Below are positions 1-9,297 of a DNA stretch of 64,000 bases, piece by piece. The notes beneath the pieces were generated by a model. The model had not been told where the DNA came from. It saw only the letters and a list, made by a program, of their open reading frames with translations, and made no database searches. The translations under genes and the position numbers were made by a program. Location: positions 62,001 through 126,000 of the forward strand of contig NZ_PTJD01000011.1 of assembly GCF_002934625.1 (NCBI RefSeq). Reading direction: 5' to 3'. Position 1 is the stretch's first letter, and each line of letters starts with the position of its first letter. The DNA comes from Kineococcus xinjiangensis (GTDB lineage Bacteria; Actinomycetota; Actinomycetes; Actinomycetales; Kineococcaceae).

Positions 1-519
1 GGCCAGCGCCTCCCGGACGTCCTCGAGGTCGTGCTGCGCCATGCCGTCGAAGCAGTTGACCGCCACGACGAACGGGATGCCGCGGGACTCGAAGTAGTCC
101 ACGGCCGGGAAGCACTGGTCGAGCCGGTCGGTGTCCACGAGGACGACCGCGCCGATGGCGCCCTTGACCAGGTCGTCCCACATGAAGAGGAAGCGGTCCT
201 GGCCCGGGGTGCCGAACAGGTACAGCCACAGGTTCCCCGGCAGCGCGATGCGGCCGAAGTCCATGGCGACCGTGGTGGACGTCTTGCGCCCCGTGTTGAT
301 GCCCGCGTCGTCGACGCCGACGGAGTGCTCCGTCATCGCCGCCTCGGTGCGGAGGGGCTCGATGTCCGAGATGGAGCCGATGAAGGTCGTCTTCCCGACG
401 GCGAACCCGCCGGCGACGACGATCTTGACGACCGTGGGGGCGGCTGCCGGAGCGGAGGCGTTCCCCGCCGGCGTTGCGGCCCCAGCGGGCTGGCTCACGT
501 CAGAGCGAGGAAATGCCAT
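1..519 (-). CDS. cvnD: Conservon GTPase CvnD (partial, runs off left edge)
   Basis: Small Ras/Mgl-like GTP-binding protein, 173 codons visible, C-terminus outside the window. A Pro/Ala-rich leader is followed by the P-loop GGFAVGKTT (about residues 37-45), a switch region and FGTPGQDRF (G3-like). In Streptomyces such proteins form membrane-associated complexes with the other conservon products and act as slow GTP switches; that role is family knowledge. The ATG lies inside the end of the DUF742 gene (20-base overlap), so translation is coupled. Fourth gene of the HK-roadblock-DUF742-GTPase order. A P450 (CvnE) often follows, but that would lie outside the window. Confidence 0.93.
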   Translation of the reverse strand, partial: MAFPRSDVSQPAGAATPAGNASAPAAAPTVVKIVVAGGFAVGKTTFIGSISDIEPLRTEAAMTEHSVGVDDAGINTGRKTSTTVAMDFGRIALPGNLWLYLFGTPGQDRFLFMWDDLVKGAIGAVVLVDTDRLDQCFPAVDYFESRGIPFVVAVNCFDGMAQHDLEDVREALA

Positions 520-904
520 TGAGAACACTCTCCAGGACGCTGATGGTGGTGGCGGGTTCCGCCGTGGTGGTGGTGGCCGGGAGGCCGTGGACGCGGACCT
601 TGCCGGCGGCGGCCAGGTCGCTCACGACGACCCGGATGACTCCGACAGGCATGTGGACGTGCGCGGACAGCTCCGCGACCGAGAGGTACTGGCTCGCGGT
701 GAGCTCGAGGATGCGCTTGCGTTCCGGCGTCATCCCGACCTCGGGCTGGGCGATGGCCTCCACCAGCGCCTCGACGGGGATGCCCGTCGAGGAGGTGCGT
801 GTCCGGCCTCCCGTCACGGTGTACGGACGGACGGTGAACTCCTCGCCACCGTCTTCCTCGGCGTCGTCGGACCAGAGGTCCGCCTTGCCAGGAGGGGGAG
901 TCAT
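500..904 (-). CDS. cvnC: Conservon DUF742 protein CvnC
   Basis: 134-residue DUF742 protein. It carries the family's short winged-helix-like region (LTASQYLSVAELSAHVHMPVGV) and the stretch VRVVVSDLAAAGKV; the start is ATG just after the roadblock gene (5-base gap). DUF742 proteins are cytosolic conservon partners with a predicted HTH fold that interact with the GTPase and roadblock proteins. An upstream in-frame extension is open but lacks conservation and would overlap the roadblock gene, so the shorter start is preferred. Function is from family context only. Confidence 0.93.
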   Translation of the reverse strand: MTPPPGKADLWSDDAEEDGGEEFTVRPYTVTGGRTRTSSTGIPVEALVEAIAQPEVGMTPERKRILELTASQYLSVAELSAHVHMPVGVIRVVVSDLAAAGKVRVHGLPATTTTAEPATTISVLESVLNGISSL

Positions 905-909
905 TCCAC

Positions 910-1359
910 TCACCACCCCGCGGCAGCAGGCGCCGAGGACGTGGGCAGGTTGGCCCGCATCTCCGACACCAGCTGCGGGGTGAGGGTGGCCTCGCACCGC
1001 TGGACCAGCATCGCCATCTCGTAGCCGATGAGGCCGACGTCGCAGCCGGCGTCGGCGGCGACGGCGAGGACGGAGCCGTCGGAGATGTTGACGAGGAAGA
1101 AGAACATCTCGTCCATCTCGATGATGGCCTGGCGGACCTCGCCGGCGTCGAGCTGGCGTGCCGCCCCGCGGGACAGGCTCGACATGCCGGAGACGATGGC
1201 CGACAGCTGGTCACCGGCCTCGCGGTGCAGCTGGTCGGACATGGCCATCAGCAGGCCGTCCGCGGAGACGACCACCGTGTGGCGGACTCCGGGAGTGCTG
1301 CGGACGAAGTTGTCGAGGAGCCAGCTGAAGTCGGCGGCCTCGGAGCTCATCGCGGTCAC
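910..1359 (-). CDS. cvnB: Conservon roadblock/LC7 protein CvnB
   Basis: 149-residue roadblock/LC7 domain protein, with the core VRHTVVVSADGLLMAMS and a C-terminal LIGYEMAMLVQRC segment. Roadblock proteins form dimers that bind small GTPases and often act as activating or scaffolding partners. It sits between the sensor kinase and DUF742, as in all described conservons. It is separated from the kinase gene by about 200 bases of G-rich repetitive DNA, so it may have its own promoter or mRNA segment. Confidence 0.94.
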   Translation of the reverse strand: MTAMSSEAADFSWLLDNFVRSTPGVRHTVVVSADGLLMAMSDQLHREAGDQLSAIVSGMSSLSRGAARQLDAGEVRQAIIEMDEMFFFLVNISDGSVLAVAADAGCDVGLIGYEMAMLVQRCEATLTPQLVSEMRANLPTSSAPAAAGW

Positions 1360-1560
1360 AGTGGGTTTCCTCCGGTTTCGGTGCAGCGAGTGTCGGTGCA
1401 GCGGGTGTGGGTGCGGCGGGTGTGGGTGCAGCAGGTGGTGCGGTGCTGGGGCGGGCGCCCCGGTGGGGTGGTGCGGGCCCGGGGGGCGCCGGCGGCGGGT
1501 GCCGCCGGCGCGTCCGGGGCGGAGGTGGGATCGACCCAGGTGGGCTCGATCCAGGTCGGG
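1360..1560. repeat. G/C-repetitive spacer between cvnA and cvnB
   Basis: The part near the roadblock start is built from degenerate copies of a GTGTNGGTGCNGCGG-type unit repeated in tandem (about 1382-1440). No gene is supported here. On the minus strand it forms the 5' leader of the roadblock gene and may carry a promoter, but I cannot recognise one. Confidence 0.5.
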
Positions 1561-4533
1561 TCAGTCCTGGGTGCGCTCATCCGCACCACCCTCCGCGGTC
1601 GGGGCGTCGCCCGGCTCGGTCGTGGCACGACCGCGGGAGACACCGGCCTGGAAGCCGCTCAGCATCGAGCGGACGTCCGCCGGCGCGCGCCGCTGGCGGG
1701 CGGCTGCCGGACGGGCCGCGACCGGCTTGGCGGCCGCGGGAGTCGCACCCGCCTGACGGCGGACCAGCGGCTGGGAGCCGCCGCCCATCGTCGGGCGGAA
1801 GGTGGCGCCCTCCGCCAGGGCGGAGAGGGCGTCGGCGGCCACCGACGAGCGCTGCGGACGGGCAGGCTCGGCGGCGGGAGCCGGGGCCGGGGCGGGGGCC
1901 TCGACGACCGGGGCGGCTGCCTCGGCGACGGGGGCCTCGGCCTCGACGGCCGGAGCGGCTGCCTCGGCGGCCGGGACCTCCGGGCGGCGGCGCTGCGGCA
2001 GCGCCGGGCTGACCGGGACCGGAGCCGGGGCCTCGGCGACGGGGGCCTCGGCGACGGGGGCCGGCGCGGCTGCCGGCGCCTGCGGGGCGGCGGCCTCCGC
2101 GCGGCTGCGCGAGGTCCACAGGGCCTCGGCGGCCGTGCGCGGCGGAACCGGGGACTCCCGACGGGTCCGCGGCTTGCCGGTACCGCGCTTGGGCAGGATG
2201 TCCTGCGCCGCACCGGCGGGTGCCGCCGCGCTCGAGGCCGCGGCGGGTGCCGGGGCCTCCCCCGCCTTGCGGCGGCGCGGCATCACCTTGGGGGCCTCCT
2301 TGACCGCCGGCAGGTTCTCCGGCGTCCAGCCGGCCTCCACCGACAGGGGGACGTCCACCTTGGGCATCACGGGCACGGCGGGCAGGCTCTGCGCCTTCGC
2401 GGCCGCGGGGGCCTTCGGAGCCTCGGGGGCCTGGGCGCCGCCACCGCGGGTGGGCAGCGGACGACGCGTGGGCAGCGAGGAGCTCGCCGTCGGGCGGGTG
2501 GGCTGCGGAGTCGGCTCCGGAGTGATCTCCTGCACCGAGCGGACGGCCTCGTCGGACATCGCGTCCAGCGGGGCGGTGACGCTGCTCGCCGCGGGAGCGG
2601 CGGGCAGCTCGGCCGGAGCCGGCGCCGCCGTGACCGCGGGGGCCGCGGAGACCGAGCCGGGCACGAACAGCGAGGGGCTCAGGTCGAGGGTGACCGTGGT
2701 CCCCTTGCCCTCCTCGGCGGCGATGCCGACCTCGACCTCGAGGCGGCCGGCGAGGCGGCCCACCACGAAGAAGCCGAGGCGCTGGGCACCGACGACCTCG
2801 CTGGCCTTGGCGCCGGAGATGCGCTGCAGGGCGTTGGTGACCTCTTCCTCGGGCATGCCGAGGCCCTTGTCGACGATGAGGACCTGCACGCCGGTCCCGG
2901 TCTCGGTGGTGGAGACGACGACCCGGGAGCTGGGGTCGGAGAAGTTGGTGGCGTTCTCCAGCAGCTCCGCGATCATGTGCGCGAGGGACAGCGCGAGGTG
3001 GCCGACGACCGGGGGGTCGACCTGGAGGGCCAGGTCCACGCGGTCGTAGTGCTCGATCTCACCGGCCGCGGTGCGGATCACGTCCGACAGCGGCAGCGGG
3101 CGGCGCAGGCGACGGCCCGTGTTGATGCCCGCGAGGACGAGCAGCGACTCGGCGTTGCGGCGCATCCGGGTGGCGAGGTGGTCGAGGGTGAAGAGGTCCT
3201 CGAGGGTGTCGGGGTTCTCCTCGGTGCGCTCCAGCTGGTCCAGGAACGCGAGCTGGCGGGCCAGCAGCGCCTGGTCGCGGCGGGCGACGTTGACGAACAT
3301 CTCGGCGATGGAGGCGCGCAGGGCGGCCTGCTCGCCGGCGATGCGGATCGTCGTGGTGTTCAGGTCGTTGATGACGCGGCTGAGCTGGCCGACCTCGTCC
3401 TTGCTGTCGTCGTCCAGGGGGACGATCTCGACGCCGGGGCCCTCGCCGGGGGTCTGCATGCGCTCGACCATGCGGGGCAGCTCGTCGCGCACCTCGATGG
3501 CGGCGGCGGCCAGGCGGGCCAGGCGACGGCCGACGCTGCGACCGAAGACGATCGCGACGGCGAGGGCGAAGAGGATGACGAGCGCGCTGATGCCGGTGAA
3601 GAGGACGATCTGGGTCTGGGTGGCGTCCGCCTCCTCCTGCGCGGACTCCGCGAGCTCCTCACCGACCTGGGTGCCGAAGTCCTGGTAGACGGACACGAGG
3701 ACGTCGGAGTTCTTGACCCACGCCTTCAGGTCGACGGCGCCGGTGGTCGCGGTGCCGTTGAAGATCTTGCGGGCCTCGGAGACCTCGCTCTGCGCGGCGG
3801 CGTTGGTGGCGAGGGCGTCGTCGAGCTCCTGCAGCTCGTCCTCGGGCAGCACGACGGGCAGCTGCTTGCCGAACATCTCCTGCTGGACGACGGCGGCGAG
3901 GCGCACGGCGGTGGCCTGCTGCGGGTCCTGGCCGCGCAGCAGGAGGACGCCCGCGAGCTGCTCCTGGGACACGGCGTCGGACAGGGACTGCACGGTGGCG
4001 AAGGCGCGCAGCTGCGCGGCCAGGTGCGGCTCGTCGGAGTCGTTCGCGACGGCGGTGATGAGGCCGATGGAGCCCTGGATGAACGCGGTGTAGCTGCTCA
4101 GGACCTGGATCGGCGGGATGACGCCGGCGTCGACGGCCTGGCGCAGCTTCGGCAGCGAGTCCCGGGTCCCGGTGACCATCTGGCGGTAGATGGGGGCCGC
4201 GGTGCCCTGCGACCAGTCGATGCCGGAGGAGTTGACCTTGTCCGCGGCGGCGGCGTAGGTGGCGTCGGTGTCCCGGCGGGCGGTGATCAGCTGGAGGCGG
4301 GTCGCGGGGTGCTTGTCCAGCAGGTACTGCATGCTCAGCAGGCGCTCGCGCTGGAAGGCGCGGTAGTTGGCGCTGGCGGCGGCCCCACCGCTGGCGAACT
4401 GGGCGAGAGCGCGCTTCTCCGTGGAGTGCTCGACGAACTGCAGGTTGAGGGCGGTCACGGTGCCGAGCAGGAGGGCCAGCGGCACAGCGAGGAGAGCGAG
4501 CAGCTTGGCTCTGATGCTCAGGTTCCGGAGCAT
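1561..4533 (-). CDS. cvnA: Conservon nitrate/nitrite-sensing-domain sensor kinase CvnA
   Basis: 990-residue membrane histidine kinase of the nitrate- and nitrite-sensing-domain type. TM1 is at about 10-30, an extracytoplasmic NIT-type helical domain at about 32-305, TM2 (FTGISALVILFALAVAI) at about 308-330, then HAMP. The histidine helix is LDHLATRMRRNAESLL. The HATPase has its N box AELLENATNFSDP near 525 and GLGM and GFFVVGRLA glycine boxes. About 300 C-terminal residues are Ala/Pro-rich low complexity, usual in conservon kinases. Start ATG has a GGAAGG ribosome site; upstream in-frame codons are not kinase-like. No cognate response regulator is next to it; the output is expected through the roadblock/DUF742/GTPase proteins. 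Confidence 0.95.
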   Translation of the reverse strand: MLRNLSIRAKLLALLAVPLALLLGTVTALNLQFVEHSTEKRALAQFASGGAAASANYRAFQRERLLSMQYLLDKHPATRLQLITARRDTDATYAAAADKVNSSGIDWSQGTAAPIYRQMVTGTRDSLPKLRQAVDAGVIPPIQVLSSYTAFIQGSIGLITAVANDSDEPHLAAQLRAFATVQSLSDAVSQEQLAGVLLLRGQDPQQATAVRLAAVVQQEMFGKQLPVVLPEDELQELDDALATNAAAQSEVSEARKIFNGTATTGAVDLKAWVKNSDVLVSVYQDFGTQVGEELAESAQEEADATQTQIVLFTGISALVILFALAVAIVFGRSVGRRLARLAAAAIEVRDELPRMVERMQTPGEGPGVEIVPLDDDSKDEVGQLSRVINDLNTTTIRIAGEQAALRASIAEMFVNVARRDQALLARQLAFLDQLERTEENPDTLEDLFTLDHLATRMRRNAESLLVLAGINTGRRLRRPLPLSDVIRTAAGEIEHYDRVDLALQVDPPVVGHLALSLAHMIAELLENATNFSDPSSRVVVSTTETGTGVQVLIVDKGLGMPEEEVTNALQRISGAKASEVVGAQRLGFFVVGRLAGRLEVEVGIAAEEGKGTTVTLDLSPSLFVPGSVSAAPAVTAAPAPAELPAAPAASSVTAPLDAMSDEAVRSVQEITPEPTPQPTRPTASSSLPTRRPLPTRGGGAQAPEAPKAPAAAKAQSLPAVPVMPKVDVPLSVEAGWTPENLPAVKEAPKVMPRRRKAGEAPAPAAASSAAAPAGAAQDILPKRGTGKPRTRRESPVPPRTAAEALWTSRSRAEAAAPQAPAAAPAPVAEAPVAEAPAPVPVSPALPQRRRPEVPAAEAAAPAVEAEAPVAEAAAPVVEAPAPAPAPAAEPARPQRSSVAADALSALAEGATFRPTMGGGSQPLVRRQAGATPAAAKPVAARPAAARQRRAPADVRSMLSGFQAGVSRGRATTEPGDAPTAEGGADERTQD

Positions 4534-4711
4534 GACGACCTTCCGAGACGAGGACGGACAGTGGCGCGGCCGGAGTGTGCGCACTCCACCGATCCACAGG
4601 TGCATCGGTCCGCAGGAGCGGCGGGGTGAGGAGCGTCCAGCAGCATCACCCGTTCGGCGCAACGGGCGTGGTGCTGAAGCCCTGCCGCCGGACGGGGTCA
4701 CCATAGGCACC

Positions 4712-5353
4712 GTGGAGACCCCTGTGGACCCGGGTTCGACGGCCGTCGTGGTCCTGGCCGGCGGCGCGGCCCGGCGCTTCACCGCCCGCGCTGACGGACC
4801 GGAGTCGGACCACGACAAGGTGTGCGCACTGCTCGCCGGGCGCCCCCTGCTGGACCACCTCCTCGACGGCCTGCCGCCGGAGGTCCCCGTCGTGGTGGTG
4901 GGCCCGGCCCGCGCCACCTGCCGCCCGGTCACGACCGTCCGGGAGGATCCGCCCGGGGGCGGGCCGGTCGCCGGGCTGGCGGCGGCGGTGACGGCCCTGC
5001 CCGCGGGCACGGCCACCGTCGTCCTCCTCGGGGGCGACCACCCCTTCGCCGCTGCGGCCGTCCCGCGCCTCCTCGCCGCCCTGGCGGGCTCCCCCGCCGC
5101 CGCGTGCGCCGCGGGGGTCGACCCGCAGGGCCGCCGGCAGCCGCTGCTGAGCGCGCACCGGCTGCCGGCCCTGCGCGCGCGACTGGCGGGCGCACCGGCC
5201 GCGGGGCGGCGGTTGCGGGAGGTGCTGGCCGGGCCGGAGGTGGCGGTGCCCGTCACGGCGGAGGAGGTCCTGGACGTGGACACCGCCGAGGACCTCGACG
5301 AGGCGCGGCGCCTGCACGGACGCCGGCAGGGGCCGGGAGCGGGGGCGGGGTGA
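4712..5353 (+). CDS. MobA-like nucleotidyltransferase
   Basis: 213-residue protein with the nucleotidyltransferase signature VVLAGGAARRF near the N-terminus, KVCALLAGRPLLDHLLDGL, and a metal-binding-type GGDHPF after the Rossmann strand VVLLGG. It resembles molybdenum cofactor guanylyltransferases, which transfer GMP to molybdopterin in the cytosol. The expected lysine region after LAGG is altered (RRFTARADGPESDHDK), with an insertion, so substrate assignment is uncertain. GTG start chosen because the fold begins 12 residues later. Divergent from the conservon; no other molybdenum genes are in view. Confidence 0.75.
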   Translation: METPVDPGSTAVVVLAGGAARRFTARADGPESDHDKVCALLAGRPLLDHLLDGLPPEVPVVVVGPARATCRPVTTVREDPPGGGPVAGLAAAVTALPAGTATVVLLGGDHPFAAAAVPRLLAALAGSPAAACAAGVDPQGRRQPLLSAHRLPALRARLAGAPAAGRRLREVLAGPEVAVPVTAEEVLDVDTAEDLDEARRLHGRRQGPGAGAG

Positions 5354-5408
5354 GAGGGGCGGGCCGCCCGGCGTGCCCGGTGCCGGCGCCGCTCCTACCC
5401 TGCGGTGC

Positions 5409-6386
5409 GTGCGCGCCATCACCGTCCCCTCCCCCGGCGGCCCCGACGCCCTCGTCCTCGCAGAGCTGCCGGACCCGGTGGCCACCCCCGGCACGGTGGT
5501 GGTGCGGGTGGCCGCGGCGGGGGTGAACCGCGCCGACGTCCTGCAGCGGCAGGGCCACTACCCCCCGCCGCCGGGGGCTCCGGAGCACCCCGGGCTGGAG
5601 GTCTCCGGGACCGTGGAGGCGGTCGGGGAGGGCGTCGGCGGGATCGCGGTCGGGCAGGAGGTCTGCGCGCTGCTCGACGGCGGGGGCTACGCGGAGTTCG
5701 TGGCGGTGCCCGCCGGGCAGGTCCTGCCGGTGCCCGCGGGGGTGGGGCTGGTGGAGGCCGCGGCGCTGCCCGAGACCGCCTGCACGGTGTGGAGCAACGT
5801 GTTCATGCTCGCGGGGCTGCGCCCCGGGGAGCTCCTCCTCGTGCACGGCGGGGGCAGCGGCATCGGCACCGCGGCGATCCAGCTCGCCCGCTGCGCCGGG
5901 GCCCGCGTGGCCGTCACGGCCGGTTCGGCGGCGAAGCTCCAGCGCTGCGCCGAACTGGGCGCCGAGGTCCTCGTGAACTACCGCGAGCAGGACTTCGTGG
6001 CCGAGGTCCGGGAGGCCACCGGCGGACGGGGCGCGGACGTGGTGCTGGACGTGGTGGGCGCGAAGTACCTGCAGCGCAACGTGGAGGTGCTCGCCCCGAA
6101 CGGGCGGATCGTGGTCATCGGCCTGCAGGGCGGAACGCGGGGCGAGCTCGACCTGGGGCGCCTGCTGGCCAAGCGCGGGGCGCTGCTGGCGACGTCGCTG
6201 CGGGCGCGCCCGGCGGAGGAGAAGGCCGCGATCGTGGCGAGCGTCGCCGAGCACGTGTGGCCGCTGGTGGCGGCGGGACGGGTCCGGCCGGTCGTGCACG
6301 AGGTGCTCCCCCTGGCGGAGGCCGCCCGCGCGCACGCCGTGATGGAGGAGTCCTCCCACACGGGCAAGCTCCTGCTGGTCCCCTGA
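5409..6386 (+). CDS. Zinc-independent NAD(P)H:quinone oxidoreductase (MDR family)
   Basis: 325 residues of the medium-chain dehydrogenase/reductase family, quinone oxidoreductase (QOR) branch. GroES-like N-terminal half (AAAGVNRADVLQRQGHYPPP) and Rossmann half with the nucleotide motif LVHGGGSGIGTAAIQLA. It lacks the zinc ligands of alcohol dehydrogenases. Expected to reduce quinones or enones with NADPH in the cytosol. GTG start: the VRAITVP strand is the usual N-terminus of the family, and upstream codons are Ala/Pro filler. It lies 55 bases after the MobA-like gene and probably shares its transcript. A large hairpin repeat follows. Confidence 0.9.
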   Translation: MRAITVPSPGGPDALVLAELPDPVATPGTVVVRVAAAGVNRADVLQRQGHYPPPPGAPEHPGLEVSGTVEAVGEGVGGIAVGQEVCALLDGGGYAEFVAVPAGQVLPVPAGVGLVEAAALPETACTVWSNVFMLAGLRPGELLLVHGGGSGIGTAAIQLARCAGARVAVTAGSAAKLQRCAELGAEVLVNYREQDFVAEVREATGGRGADVVLDVVGAKYLQRNVEVLAPNGRIVVIGLQGGTRGELDLGRLLAKRGALLATSLRARPAEEKAAIVASVAEHVWPLVAAGRVRPVVHEVLPLAEAARAHAVMEESSHTGKLLLVP

Positions 6387-6463
6387 CCCGCCCGGCCCTC
6401 TTCCCCTCCCCCGCCTCTCTCCTCCCCCTCCCCTGCCCGCCCCACCCCTCCTGCCCGCCCCCC

Positions 6464-6529
6464 GCCCGGAAAGGACCCTTTCCGGGGTCAAGACCCTGTC
6501 CCCGACCCCGGAAAGGGTCCTTTCCGGGC
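6464..6529. repeat. Dispersed paired palindrome, copy 1 (GGAAAGG repeat)
   Basis: Two 16-base near-palindromes, GGAAAGGACCCTTTCC (6468-6483) and its reverse complement GGAAAGGGTCCTTTCC (6510-6525), sit head to head. Together they make perfect 26-base arms around a 14-base loop. It lies between two convergent genes and could end transcription from both, but the same element elsewhere in the window lies in 5' regions, so I class it as a dispersed REP-like repeat. Confidence 0.9.
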
Positions 6530-6530
6530 A

Positions 6531-6602
6531 GGAGGGGTGTCGGGAGGAGAGAGGGTGTCGGGAGGAGAGAGGGTGTCGGGAGGAGAGAGGGTGTCGGGAT
6601 GC
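6531..6602. repeat. 18-bp tandem repeat
   Basis: Three and a half copies of GTGTCGGGAGGAGAGAGG, directly after the paired palindrome and just before the 3' end of the minus-strand GGDEF gene. No coding role is seen. Likely a variable-number tandem repeat. Confidence 0.85.
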
Positions 6603-6618
6603 AGGGGTGGAGGGGCCC

Positions 6619-8211
6619 TCAGACGCCGTCGCCCCCGGTTCCCGGTGCCTCGGCGCCGACGGGGGCCTCCCCGGCTGCAGCGGGTCCGGGGACCGCCGGA
6701 GCCTGGGCGGGGGGCGGAGCGGGGACGGCGACGGCGACGGCCAGGACGCGGGCACGGCCGGCTGCCTTGGCCGCGTAGAGGCGTCCGTCGGCGAGGCCCA
6801 GCAGCTTGTGCGGGGCCAGCGCGCCGTCCCACTCCGCCACCCCCGCGGAGAACGTCTGCCCGAACGGCGTGACCGCCAGCAGCCGCTCCACGACCTGCGC
6901 CCCGGCCGCGGCCTCGAGTCCCGGCAGCACGAGCGCGAACTCCTCACCGCCGTAGCGGGCGATCGTCCCGCCGGGCAGGCACCAGCGCAGCTCCGCCGAC
7001 CACGTCCGCGCGGCCTCGCGCAGCAGCTCGTCCCCCGCGGGGTGCCCGTGCGTGTCGTTGAAGCACTTGAAGCGGTCGAGGTCGAGGAGCCCGACGCTGA
7101 GCGGCTCCCCGGAACCGGCCGCCGAGCGCATCGCCCGCCCCAGCTCGTGGTCGTACGTGCGCCGGTTCGCGAGGCCGGTGAGCGCGTCGGTGCGGGCCAG
7201 GACCTCCAGCTGCGCCCGGTGCGCCTCCACGGCCCGCACGAGCAGCAGCATGCGGGTCAGGGTGAGCAGGAACAGGACGACCGCGGCGGTGGCGACCGCC
7301 CGGACGTGCGGCTCGGAGCCGGTGAGGTCCCGCACGAGCAGGGTCGCCGGCGCGAGCAGGCCGGCGACGGCCAGTGCCGCGGCCCGGCCCGGGCCCAGGC
7401 GCTCCACCTCCGTCTCGGTGCGCTCGAGCAGCCTGCCCGCCTCCGGGTGCCAGAGGGCCAGCACCAGGAACAGGGAGAACATCGCGTAGCAGGAGTTGAT
7501 GAACGGCATGGCGGTGAGCGGGAGCTGCTCGACCACCACGGCCGCGTAGACGAGGTCGCCGACCAGGTAGCTGGCCAGTGCGGCGCTGATGAGCAGCAGT
7601 GCCGCCCGGCGGCCGGCGGCGCCGACGAGGAGGCGGGCCAGGACCCCCAGGACGAGCACGTCGAGGACGGGGAAGGCCACGCCGACGACCCGGGCGAGGA
7701 CGGGCACGTCGGAGTCGGTGAGCTGGTTCGCCACGAGGAAGACGTAGACGACGACGCCGAGACCCACGGTGATGGTCGCGGCGTCGAGGAACGCGCTGGG
7801 GTCCCGCCGGGCGGTGCGTCTGCGCACGACGACCACGCCCGCGGCGATGAGCTGGGCGTAGGTGGCGAAGTAGAAGAGGTCCGGCCAGTCCGCGAGGTGG
7901 TCCCGGTGCAGGAGCTCGTAGTTCAGCGTCCAGGCCCAGTCCCCGAGGATCCCCGTCCCGATGGCCCCGGCGAGCAGCCAGCCGACGGGCCCGAGCGTGC
8001 GGCGGCGGCGCACCGCCGCCGTGAGGGCCGCGGCGAACGCGGCGAGCAGCAGGGCGGAGGGGGCGAGCTCGTGGGGGATCCCGTCGGGGCTCGCGGTGAG
8101 CACGTTCACGCCGAACGCGAGCGCCAGGCAGCTCAGCACGGCGAGCAGGGTCGCGCGAACCCCCCACGGGCCTCGGACGTCCCGCGGGGTCGGGGCACTG
8201 GTCCCGGCCAT
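6619..8211 (-). CDS. Membrane GGDEF protein, putative diguanylate cyclase
   Basis: 530 residues. About nine hydrophobic helices (residues 15-340) form a membrane sensor region. A GGDEF domain follows with ARTDALTGLANRR, LDLDRFKCFNDTHGH and the active-site loop RYGGEEF, so it can make cyclic-di-GMP in principle. The usual inhibitory RxxD five residues before the loop is absent (PGGT occupies it), so no classical product inhibition is expected. The C-terminal 50 residues are Pro/Ala-rich. A paralogue with the same layout lies near 52-53.5 kb. ATG chosen because the in-frame region upstream is Arg/Pro-rich and lacks hydrophobic helices. Confidence 0.9.
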   Translation of the reverse strand: MAGTSAPTPRDVRGPWGVRATLLAVLSCLALAFGVNVLTASPDGIPHELAPSALLLAAFAAALTAAVRRRRTLGPVGWLLAGAIGTGILGDWAWTLNYELLHRDHLADWPDLFYFATYAQLIAAGVVVVRRRTARRDPSAFLDAATITVGLGVVVYVFLVANQLTDSDVPVLARVVGVAFPVLDVLVLGVLARLLVGAAGRRAALLLISAALASYLVGDLVYAAVVVEQLPLTAMPFINSCYAMFSLFLVLALWHPEAGRLLERTETEVERLGPGRAAALAVAGLLAPATLLVRDLTGSEPHVRAVATAAVVLFLLTLTRMLLLVRAVEAHRAQLEVLARTDALTGLANRRTYDHELGRAMRSAAGSGEPLSVGLLDLDRFKCFNDTHGHPAGDELLREAARTWSAELRWCLPGGTIARYGGEEFALVLPGLEAAAGAQVVERLLAVTPFGQTFSAGVAEWDGALAPHKLLGLADGRLYAAKAAGRARVLAVAVAVPAPPPAQAPAVPGPAAAGEAPVGAEAPGTGGDGV

Positions 8212-8370
8212 GGCCCTGCATCGACGCCGGTTCGCCACCGCTGCAGGCGGATCGGCTTCCCCGGGACGGCGGTTCACCCGGCCGGGGGAACGGAGAGGGT
8301 CCGGGCAGGACCGATCGAGGGAACCGCTCACTCGATGCCCGCACGGCCGCGGCTGGATCCAGGGATCCGC

Positions 8371-9153
8371 TCACTCGGCGCCGGCGAAGGCGGCGATCCG
8401 CACGCCGGCCCGCTCCAGGGCCGCCCGGACGGCACGGGCCATGTCGACCGCTCCGGGGGTGTCGCCGTGGACGCAGACGGAGTCCACCAGCACGGGCAGC
8501 AGCGTGCCGTCGGCGGCCGCGACCTCGCCGGTGGTCACCATCCGCACGACGCGCTCCGCGACGACGGCGGGGTCGTGCAGGACAGCGCCCTCGCGGCCGC
8601 GCGGCACCAGCCCGCCCTCGGGGGTGTAGGCCCGGTCGGCGAAGGCCTCCGCGACGGTCCGCAGCCCGGCGGCGCCCGCGACCCGCAGGAGGGCGGAGCC
8701 GGCGAGTCCGAGGACGGGCAGGCCCGGGTCGTAGCGCCGCACGGCCTCCACCACGGCACGTGCCTGCACCTCGTGGGTGACGACCGCGTTGTAGAGGGCG
8801 CCGTGGGGTTTGACGTAGCGGACGCGGCCGCCGCTGGTGCGGGCGAGACCGTCGAGCGCGGCCAGCTGGTACAGCAGGTCGGCGACGAGGTCGTCGGGGT
8901 CGTAGTCGATGAACCTGCGACCGAAGCCGGCGAGGTCGCGGTAGGAGACCTGTGCGCCGACGGCGACGCCGCGCCGGGCGGCGGTCTCGCAGGTGGCGAG
9001 GAGCGTGCGGGGGTCGCCGGCGTGGAAGCCGCACGCGACGTTGGCGCTGGTGACGAGGCCGAGCATGGCCTCGTCGTCACCGAGCCGCCAGGCACCGAAG
9101 CCCTCTCCGAGGTCGCTGTTGAGGTCGACGGCGGCGGGGGGTTGCGGGGTCAC
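8371..9153 (-). CDS. pxpA: 5-oxoprolinase subunit A (LamB/YcsF family)
   Basis: 260 residues of the LamB/YcsF family. Family blocks: [13 protein letters not shown] at the N-terminus, [54 protein letters not shown]. PxpA works with PxpB and PxpC to hydrolyse 5-oxoproline to glutamate with ATP. Neither partner is adjacent here, so it is an orphan in this window. GTG start with an AGGAG site 6-8 bases upstream. Confidence 0.93.
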   Translation of the reverse strand: MTPQPPAAVDLNSDLGEGFGAWRLGDDEAMLGLVTSANVACGFHAGDPRTLLATCETAARRGVAVGAQVSYRDLAGFGRRFIDYDPDDLVADLLYQLAALDGLARTSGGRVRYVKPHGALYNAVVTHEVQARAVVEAVRRYDPGLPVLGLAGSALLRVAGAAGLRTVAEAFADRAYTPEGGLVPRGREGAVLHDPAVVAERVVRMVTTGEVAAADGTLLPVLVDSVCVHGDTPGAVDMARAVRAALERAGVRIAAFAGAE

Positions 9154-9297
9154 GGCGCGCTCCTCGTCGGGACGGGCGGACGGACCCGCGGGGCCCGGTC
9201 CGGGGCGTGGCCCGACGGTATCCCCCACCCGGCGGTGCGGGGTCGCGCGACGCCGCTGCGGGGTGACGCGGCCGGCTCGCGCCGCGCGCACGCAGAA

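Noticed and set aside
1225-4629. Very long plus-strand open frame opposite the conservon kinase
   Set aside because: Translation is Arg/Gly/Asp filler typical of the antisense frame in GC-rich DNA; the minus strand has clear kinase domains.
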